A stretch of DNA of 64,000 nt from Tetrapyrgos nigripes. Lineage: Eukaryota; Basidiomycota; Agaricomycetes; Agaricales; Campanellaceae. The translations under genes were made by a program, and so were the position numbers. The notes under the pieces are model-generated. The model did not search any database, had not been told where the DNA came from, and saw only the letters and a program-made list of their open reading frames with translations. Numbering within the stretch: the stretch's first letter is position 1; every line of letters begins with the position of its first letter. Below, piece by piece: positions 22,272-31,300 of this stretch. The DNA is taken from the NCBI GenBank assembly GCA_013368315.1, contig JAACJM010000059.1, positions 124,001 through 188,000 of the forward strand. Direction: 5' to 3'.

Positions 22272-23528
22272 CTAAACTGCATTACCCATATATGGCTGCT
22301 CCCAAGTAACATTCCTCTGTTTCCCAACATCCAGCTCGCTGGACGAATTTGATGGGTATTCCGCTCCCAATTTATCATCGTTGTCATGATCCACCTCTCT
22401 AGTTATCTCGACATGTGCAGGTGTCAATGTCGTCAGAGTAATGTCGTGTTTGAAGTTACTGCGACGACCGCCACTTCTGCCCTCTCTGAGGAATGTGTTG
22501 ACGTAGCCTCGTGGACCAGAGGAGCCGCCCTCCTCGTCAGAGATCTTGAAGGCCCAACTGACGATGACACTGAGGCTGGCCACGACCAAACTGATGATGA
22601 CCTGGAATGAGAAACGTCATCAGTCGCTTTTCACTCGTAAGTGGAAATGGGAACCAACCTCAAGCAGCGCAAACATAAACTCCAACGCGCCAAGTTGATG
22701 CAGAATAGCATATGCATGAACAAGACTGAAGACGGTGGTGAGGATACTCGAAGAAAAGACAATCATGAGCCTTATCCTCAGTCCTCTCATTGTGTTCAAG
22801 GTTGACAAGAGATAGATGGGGGCGGCAATCAAAATTAAATCAGCGAGACAGTCCGCTGGGAAGAGAAGCAAACGTTAGCAAGCTTTACCTCACTGCCAGA
22901 GAGGGGGTGGCACTTACTGATGAGCTGAGCAATGGCAATGTTCTTGCCCAAGACACACTGGGCAACCTCCTGCTTCTTCCATGCATTGTCGGTTTCGCAA
23001 GTCCAAAATCCTTGAGCGGCAAGTATAGCCCAAACCAATAGGTACCCTGCGACCAACCATTTCATTACCTTGCGGAATTTTCCAATCACGATTCGAACCA
23101 GAGTGAGGAGGATGGAGACTCGGGCAGGCCAAATGGTACCATAAAACCCAATGTCGATAATGTAGTTTGCAAAGACCTTAACAACCTGAGAGTGGTGACG
23201 CTCTGCGTATTGAGGTCAGAGTCAGTTGAGATAGTATATCGGGAAGACACAGAAGAAGACTGACCAGGGGGATCCGTGAATATCAAGATACCCGTCAAAA
23301 AGAAGCAGGCGAGGAACATCGAGAGGAAGGCGAAGAAGTCATCCCACCACAGTTTTCTCGTCCGTGCTCTCAGGTAAAGGCGAAGGAAAGTCACCACAAT
23401 GGCGATGGGTATACCGATAGCTGCCGCAACTGCACACAAGCAATAGGTTTAGATTTAGATATTTAGGCTGTAATCAGCTAGCTAGAACACTCACGGCGAA
23501 TCTGGTCAAGAGTAGGGTCAGCTACCAT
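22272..23528 (-). CDS. 7-TM fungal rhodopsin-like integral membrane protein, copy 2
   Basis: Five exons (23528-23495, 23429-23265, 23202-22918, 22855-22659, 22601-22272) give 336 residues in frame. The first four exons have the same lengths as copy 1, and the last is 33 nt shorter. WWDDFFAFLSM, FWTCETDNAW, TMRGLRIRLMIVFSSSILT and VVASLSVIVSWAF are all kept, so the membrane core is nearly unchanged while the cytoplasmic tail has diverged. Its orientation is opposite to copy 1, so the two face each other across 12 kb. As in copy 1, the role is probably that of a plasma-membrane receptor-like protein without a known ligand. The promoter block is conserved too. Confidence 0.85.
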
Positions 23529-23656
23529 TTTGAGAACGAAGACTATAGACAAAGAAGGGAGGATCCGAGCGCTCTTGCAAGACTTCTAAAAGATGATGGA
23601 TGGTCTGCAATAAATCAGCGAAGCATTGATGATCGCTGTCCAAAACAGTCTGGGGC

Positions 23657-23663
23657 TTTTATA
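23657..23663 (-). promoter_or_regulatory. TATA box of the 7-TM gene, copy 2
   Basis: TATAAAA on the minus strand, about 130 bases before the ATG at 23528, followed by the GCCCCAGACTG and GATCATCAATGCTTCGC blocks shared with the upstream region of copy 1. Confidence 0.6.
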
Positions 23664-26600
23664 TCTGTTCGCGCGTACGACACACCGCGGAAAACGCAAT
23701 ACACCATCCAATCATTGATCCATGGAGCGGTTGTAGAACGAAACTTGATGCAACCATCTAACGGAAATATGTCTGTCAATACAATTGTCAATGTATACGG
23801 AATAGAAAGGGGCGGGAAGAAGCCTCTCACACCAATACCTATCTCGTTTTGTCCATGAGACTCACGAAGAGGGTCGTTCAGTTCTGGGCACAACACTATA
23901 TAATACGTCTGATACTTATCTACAAACGATTCAGTTTCTGAGTTCTTTGCGCCCGTCAGTAATGAGGCACACACTTTGCTGAACCTGAAGGTTTGAAGTC
24001 CTGCATTGACAGAAGCAACCTTCCAGAAGGAACGGTCTATTTCCAGCTGAAAACTGGTCCAGCTAGGAACATACTCTTCCCCTCCGCCTCCTCCAAGTGC
24101 CCCAGTGCACAATCTGTGCTCACCCCGACTCATTTCGCCTCTCCCGCTGCCGTCAAATTAGCATTAATCACATGGCAGTGTTTCTAGAAACTCTCCCAAA
24201 ACCCATTCACGCATCAAGAAAACCTTCAAGCAATTTAAACTGCGAATGGCACCGCTGCAGTTCAACGCGTAACATAGCTACTACCATTTTGCGTAGTGCG
24301 CCCAGAGGAGACGGGGATACAGACTCCTACGACTAATCTACCATTCTGCAACGGTAAGCTTTGAGGGCGAACTTCAGAGGAGGTGCAGGGACAGGTAGAG
24401 GTGGGTAGAAAGAATATTTAAGGAATAGCGCTAGATTAGACGATATGGTGATAGCAAACACTCTTCCGCTGATTGTAGCCATGTCAGTTTTCGCACTAGA
24501 ACGGAAGATCATAGATAACCTCACCCGAGATACAGATCCATGCAGGATCCTCGTACATATCACGACAATACCAATGCTCCCGGCAAACTCCCGATATAGT
24601 AACAACTCTCCGCCTCCCCACATCCCCGCCTCCCCATTCCTTCCTTAAAGACCAACCAACACGCCATCCGTTGCCTTCTTTGAGCCTTCTCATCCCAAAC
24701 CGAGCAAAGTGAAGCTGACCTCCAGCTGCACTTCCTCTGTCTGGCTAAAGCAACCTGTTGGTGCATAAGCCACCAACTCCAATTCCATCAGAATCGCAAT
24801 TCAACCTCCCAAGAACCGTCAGGGTAGGCATCCATATACATTTGGAGCATTCGAAGACGGAGTAATACCAGTATATGTGCATTTTATTTTTTGGAATCGC
24901 GACACATGGATATGTGCCATTGGTCCATTGCCCGAGATCTCAATAGTAGCGGCGGTGGTGGGCCGTTGCCATTTTCCTCACACATGGCCTATAGTTCCCT
25001 GATTTCGAAATAGCCTCATCAAGACCCGAGGGTACACCGTACAGTCAACATTATACTGTATATGAATAAGGATTTTTCCACGTAGAAAGATTGCGAGACT
25101 GCGCATGAGAGACGGCTTTGAACACGTCTGAGTCCTCTGGGAAATTGGAATTCAGCCAGGGTGTGATTGGGGTACGAGGGATACATGTAGAAACGAGTAT
25201 GAGATGAAAAGGGAATATGGAGACGAGAAGGTGAACATTTTGCAGGATAAACGGGAGCAGAAGGGCTCCAGGACGATCGTAGTTTTGTACCTAGAGCGGG
25301 TGCAGACGTGGAAGGTATCAACTTAGAGCGCATTATGGGTGCGCGACGCCCCCCTGTTTTGAGAGACCAAGGGCACTCTCACAGGAGTCTCATAAGCGTT
25401 TTCTGTAAGTATCTGCGAACGTTGGCGACGGAGGCAATCATACAGTGGGTTATATCTCGCATCTTTTTGGACTGGAGTCCTTCAGGGTTATCAAGTCAAC
25501 CAGCGAGGTAGCGGACCATGTATGACCGTGTAAAAAGACAACGGTACCGACGTTATGGTCAGGACTCAGGTGTTGTATAGAAGCCCTCGTGCTAGGTAAG
25601 GCCGTAAGCGACCAATGTATTCTAAAGACTGACGAGGAAGACGTACCTGTTGCGTACCTGGCCATTGCCGGGACTGATGGATCGAGCCCTCAGGGTCGTG
25701 CAAGAGGAGTATTGGGGACCAAGGAAAGGCTGCCGACAATAAACCGGTCAGGAAAGCAGAGATAACACACAATCACTACAAAACTCACGTTTAGTCCCGG
25801 AGTGTCTCAGTCTGCTTCTGGTCCCATTATCACCGGTTCTCAACCAGTTCCATTCGCATAAGCACCTTTATCCGACGTAGACATCTCCCTCCGCAGCTCC
25901 CATCCCTGCCTCTTCCACCGTTCACCTCATCACCGAGTCATTCACTTCTTCCCCTTTGGTACAGTTATGATCTACTGGCCATGTCGATAGAGCTGGAAGA
26001 CGGTAGCGCGGACGGATGTCTGTACACTCCGGGCTGGCAGTACCAATGGTCAGTTGTGGAGCTTGTTCAGGTCTTCCTCTGGGTGTGATTGATAGAGGAG
26101 GGAGGATCCACGTCGGGGTACAGCGCTATTGGAAGGTATAGGCCTCTCCGCCCTCGACATCCAGCCATTCACTTATTCCTCCTTCGGTACAGTCATGGTC
26201 GATAGAGGTGTACATGACGGTAGCGTAAGTAGGTAGACGGATGACACGCCTTGACGTATGCTTTAGATTGGCAGTTTGATCAAGAGGAGGGAGCTTGGCC
26301 AACTGGGATTGATGGAAATGTCTTCCATAAGGGAGGAGGGTCGGGAGGTTCCTCGCCGGTATACAACGCTTTTGGAAGATATATGCACTCGAAGTGATTA
26401 TGACTCGACAGGAAAGAAAGAAGCAAAGAGACGTGATGGTAGGTTTCAGCCTGTCGTCGCTGGCGTTGACAAGGCGTTGATGTCGTGGTCCGTGGACAAG
26501 AAAACCCAACCTAGGGACAAGCGCTGGCGAAGAGTTCTTATAAAGTGCAACAGCGCGAATGATACACGCACGGACACTCTGTTCCATCAGCACGGCATCA

Positions 26601-26677
26601 GCTGAGATAGCGGCAGTTATCCATTGCGGTGGTCGTCTTGGATTCGGAACGTTCTTGACACAAATTTGAGTTCTGTC
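23664..26677. other. no supported gene
   Basis: Only short ORFs on both strands, none with recognisable motifs, codon-pattern support or credible splice joins. 26,630-26,880 becomes rich in G-runs and T-runs and may be the edge of a transposon (see the candidate ends at 26678 and 35175). Confidence 0.5.
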
Positions 26678-27656
26678 CAAGGGGTGTCGGAAATTTTTTT
26701 AAGGGCTTCGACTCCGACCGACCGACCGTACTACTATATATGGAAGTTTCACGTGACTACGCTTACGTTCTCTGCCAGTGCCTCCATCATTCCCAGGGGG
26801 GTGGCGGACCGAATATCCGGAACAGGGGGAGGGGGGGGTCTATGGTCTGGCCAAAATTTTTTTTGACAACCTTGGACTGACCGTCTCGGAACGTCCTATG
26901 AGGTGCTGATCAACATCAACGGAGGTGGATAAATGTCAGTTAAAGTTTTAAGTAAGTTCCGAGGGTCTTCTAGTACAAGTTCGTAGCTACCTTATACGTA
27001 CAAACTGGTTGGTGTACTGGAACAAAGATTTTTCAACCTTACTACAGCCCGCCTTCTCTACACATCGTCCATCAACATGCCCAGAAAGAAAAAGGAACCC
27101 AGCGAATGGACAGCCAACAGTGTCCTTGTCTATCCGGAGTGTAACGAGGAAGTACGAGTGGGTACCGGAGGTTACAAAAACCTGGACGGCCATATTGGAA
27201 AGTCTGCGTGCAAAGCCAACCAACGAAAAGCATCGCTCTGGCCAGTCCCAACGACGAAACCCAACCAGTCTATAACAAACTGGCTCACTAGAAAGTGGGT
27301 ACTCAACCCATCAACAGTCTCTGCACCTCCTCCCATTGTTCCTTCCATTCCCACTGTACATTCTGCCCCAAGTAATTCTCCAAGCCGAGACCAGACGTTC
27401 CAGCAGACATCAAAGCACATTTCCATCTGCGCTGACGCCGAAAATCTTCTGGAGCGCTTGTGGAAGCACACATCATGTATCCCGGATACAGTGCCTCATG
27501 CCAGTGAATCTCATCCTTTCCGAGACTTTGCGTGCGATCCAGAGGCATTGATAGCACCGGGAATGGAGCCAGAAGACGATTGGGAGAATATATTGAACAA
27601 GATGATGCACGGCGCGTTCGGTTATGGGGAGACTTGCGAAGATGGCTTGAAGAAAG

Positions 27657-28024
27657 TGTTGAATTGGCGCATTCAGTTGCAGCCATCAACGTATTCTATG
27701 TAGAACAATAGTAGTAGTTATATATAGAACAATAAGATTATATAGACAATAAAGTGTAGTACGACAATAGTGTACGAAACCAGCATTGTTCTATCCAGTA
27801 CAATAGAATCTTATTGTTACTCTAGTATTAGTTTACATGTATTTGTACCTCCTAAAAGGTATATAAGGACTGGTAGATAGTCCTCCAAATAACAAGTTTT
27901 ACACTTAACCCACATCGCTCAATAAGCCTCTTACTAGCCTTACAAGCTAACTCTTATCCCCAGGTAAGTTGCGTAGTTGCCACTGCGTTTAGTAGTGTAC
28001 AAGCCGTACCATGCCTGCTTTACA
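27657..28024 (+). repeat. 5' LTR of the copia element
   Basis: Begins TGTTGAATTGGC and ends TTTACA. A TATATAAGG motif at about 27860 is the likely promoter, followed by a pyrimidine-rich start region. Confidence 0.96.
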
Positions 28025-28036
28025 GGTTATGGGCCC
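28025..28036 (+). promoter_or_regulatory. primer-binding site, half-tRNA type
   Basis: GGTTATGGGCCC directly follows the LTR. It is complementary, with one G-U pair, to the anticodon arm of initiator Met-tRNA (the CAU anticodon is opposite ATG), not to the tRNA 3' end. Drosophila copia and yeast Ty5 are known to prime from such a tRNA half. Confidence 0.65.
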
Positions 28037-28050
28037 CGGAGGCCCTTGGG

Positions 28051-28284
28051 AGCGCCTTCAATGGCTGCAAACCATAGACTTCGCATACTACCTGGATGGC
28101 GCCTTCATGGCTGCCTGTGGCGCCCTTGTGGCAGCCTGCGTCGCCTTTCATGGCTTGACGATATGTCCAACAGCGCAGGACTTATGTCCAGCTGCAGTTG
28201 TTGACAATCTAGGGGAGTAGTCACTGTCATGGCGCGTTCATCGCTGCCTCTTTTCACTTTCACATGGCGCATCTAAATGCTGCC
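28051..28284 (+). repeat. repeated GGCGCnTTCA...GCTGCC motif in the copia leader
   Basis: Imperfect copies of an 18-19-bp unit occur at 28051, 28098, 28119, 28139, 28231 and 28266, and once in each LTR (27666 and 34388). They fill the untranslated leader between primer site and gag. A short ORF (28011-28220) reads through them but overlaps the LTR end and shows no family signature. Confidence 0.6.
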
Positions 28285-28341
28285 TTCTTATTACGCATAT
28301 GGATAAATGCTGACAGTTGACTTCCCCAGATATTATCAAAG

Positions 28342-31300
28342 ATGTCCTCCAACGTCCTGATGACTACTGTTCCTGTCTTCGCCGGTGTTGATTTCAACAT
28401 CTGGGCTGACATCCTTCTCTCCTGGTTGCAGGCTACTGGACTTAGTTCTGTCCTTAGCACTGATCGCCCTAGTGATGCCGAAGTGAGTACCGTATTACCT
28501 CTATCTGAAGAAGAAGCGGCGGCTCAAGCTGAGGCTATCACGGCGGCTCAAAAGAAACAGGCTGACTGGGATGAGAAGAATGACAAGGCCATCGGGTCTA
28601 TCAGACTTCGTCTTTCTCAGGCTCTTCGGGAGAAGACATTTGGTATCACAAGTGCCAAGAAACTTTGGACCACTCTCAAAGAGACCTATGGGAAGCCTGG
28701 TGCTTCCGCAGTCTACACCGACTTTAAACGTGCCACCTCCATCACCATCCCCAACGACGCTCATCCTGGTGCTGCGATCGAGCTTATCCGCATGCACTTC
28801 GACAGGGTTAGTACCGCCGGCATTCCTACCGATACCGACGATACCTCTCCACCCGTTTCCATGACCAAAATTCCCAACTTCCTCATTGTTATGTTCATCA
28901 TTTCGAAACTCCCTTCCAGATATGATTATATCATCACCCAGAATACTCAACAGACCATCTCAACTCTCCATAATCAAAATCTTGATGAACTTCAGAGTGA
29001 GATTATCAATGTCTGGGAATCTCGCCAAGGGGTTTTGAAAGGGAAAGCCCAAGCCAACCGTCTTTCAGCTGTCAAGCGAAAGGACGGTAACCCTAGTTTC
29101 CAACAGCAGCAGCAGCAGCGCCCTAGTGGCAGCAGCAGCGGCGCTAACGGAGCCAGCGGCTCTAACGTAAATAACAAGGGAAAGGGCAAAGGAAAGGGCA
29201 AGGGAAAGGCTAATTTCCGTCGAGGAGGTCGAGCTGGGAAGTCTGAACAGGCCAAGAGACAAGGCCAAGCACATCTCGCTCATGGTGATATGTCTCCCAT
29301 GATGCACACAGTCACCGTCGTCGACACGCCCGCTGCAGTTGATACCCGTAAGCCATTCTTCATGGAAACGGAAAAGCCTTTTGACGCCTTCTTCACAGGT
29401 ACCAAAAGAGCTATCAACCTGGCACGCGATATTGGCGCTAGACCATCTGGTGAGACTGTTGCTACTCTTGAAGATGTTGTCATGTCTCATTCCGATCCTT
29501 CCTTCACTTCACTTACTCCTGCCCCTCGTTCCAAACGTACTCTCACGGAACGCATCTATTGGAACAACCTTCAAACATCTACTGATGGTTGGGGTAATGC
29601 TGGCAACTGGAATGGTTGGAACGGTGAATATCCCGAATTTCAGACCGGTTCAGATGCCGATATGGCATGCGCTCCAGGAGAAGATGCCAGCTGGAACGAG
29701 GACACTCTGGTGAACACTTCGGAACTCGGAAGTGTGTTTGGTACCACAACGACGGAGTCCGGTGCAAAGGTTTCTCAGGACATCCGGACACCTGTTCCAC
29801 TTATCGACCGGATTGCCGCGGATCCTGCTGCCGAGATGATGGAATGCGCAATACACCTTGGGGAAAGGTTCCAGAATCCCGAGGATCCCCTACACATCTA
29901 TGGGGAACCACTCAGAGCAGCGCTGAACACCGTTGCCCCAACGGGAACCCGTGGCACTCTTTCTCTTGTCCAACGACTTGCTGCAGTCCGCAGCGAGATG
30001 CCAAATGGCTCACAGCCTGCACCTCCCAATGGCATGACCACTCAATCCTTGCCATCCAGCCGTGTTGCAAGCCCAACACCTGGCACGACTTCGACGGGAT
30101 GGGAATGGCTGACTCCTCATCTCCAAAACGAGGATGGAAGGTACGACGAGCTGCTCGATTGGCAGAGAGACGCAACAGTCGGACTGGGCGGAATGCCAAT
30201 GGAGGAAGAAGAGGAGGAAATACCCGCCAGAATTCCGACTCCGAACTCAATGCCAGACCTCGAGAGCGTGTCCAGCACCAGCGACCTCGAGTACATGTCG
30301 ACTCCGCCATCGGTCGGCAGGATGAGTCTACCTACGTCACCCGTAGAGGACACCGCATCGTTCGAAATTCCAAGTCCACGACCTTCTACCCCCGTCGTTA
30401 CCGCCAATGCCGCAAATAATTATGGCTGGTCTTTAGACTCCGAACCCTCCGGCTTGGACAACGGTTATCTCAGGTCAGATCTCAATTCAGATCTCATGAA
30501 TAAAAGTACTGATGCGCTTTTTCCAGCAGCTCGTAATTTGGAAGCAGGTTCTTCATGTATATATTTATTACATACCGCTCCTCTGGGTTTGACAACCCCT
30601 TTTATTTATAATGATCTGTACACTAGCCCTGGCGGCAACAATAAATATTTATGTGCCTGTGGCACTCTGTTCTCACTATGCCAGAAGTGTAAGAAAAAGA
30701 GATCTGATACTGTCAAAATCCACTTCAGTGATGGATGGTTACTTGATTCTGGAGCATCAGCGCATTTTACGTTCGACATCAATGACTTTGTTGAATTGAG
30801 TTACATAAAACCAATTCCAGTGAAAACTGCCAATGGATTCACGAAGATTCGTGCATCTGGAACAGTCCTGATCTCTCAACGTAAAAGAGTTATGAAATTA
30901 TATCCGGTCTATTACATTCCCGATCTAAATCAACGACTCTTATCTGTCGGTCAATTTTTAAATGACAACATGCTTATGCGCGGTAACTCCGATCATATCA
31001 CCATTTCGAGAAATTCAACATTCTTGACTTTTTCAAAGCGTATACCGGAAGAAACGCTATACTATCTTCCACACAAATCGAAAATTGTCGCTTCTAAAGC
31101 CAATCTTTTGATTTATCTTATCAACTACGAGATTTTACATCGTCGTATAGGACATCCCTCTCGTGATGTTCTAAAACATGTCCGACAACACACCCTTGGC
31201 ACTCCTGAATTCATTATTCCAAAGGAGCTTCCTTTGTGCAAAGGCTGTCTTGAAGGCAAAACTCCCAGACAGGCTTACCCTCCTAACGAACGACGTGCTA

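Noticed and set aside
23615..24133. 172-codon minus-strand ORF upstream of the 7-TM copy 2
   Set aside because: It covers the conserved TATA and leader block of the 7-TM gene, and the equivalent region of copy 1 has no such ORF.
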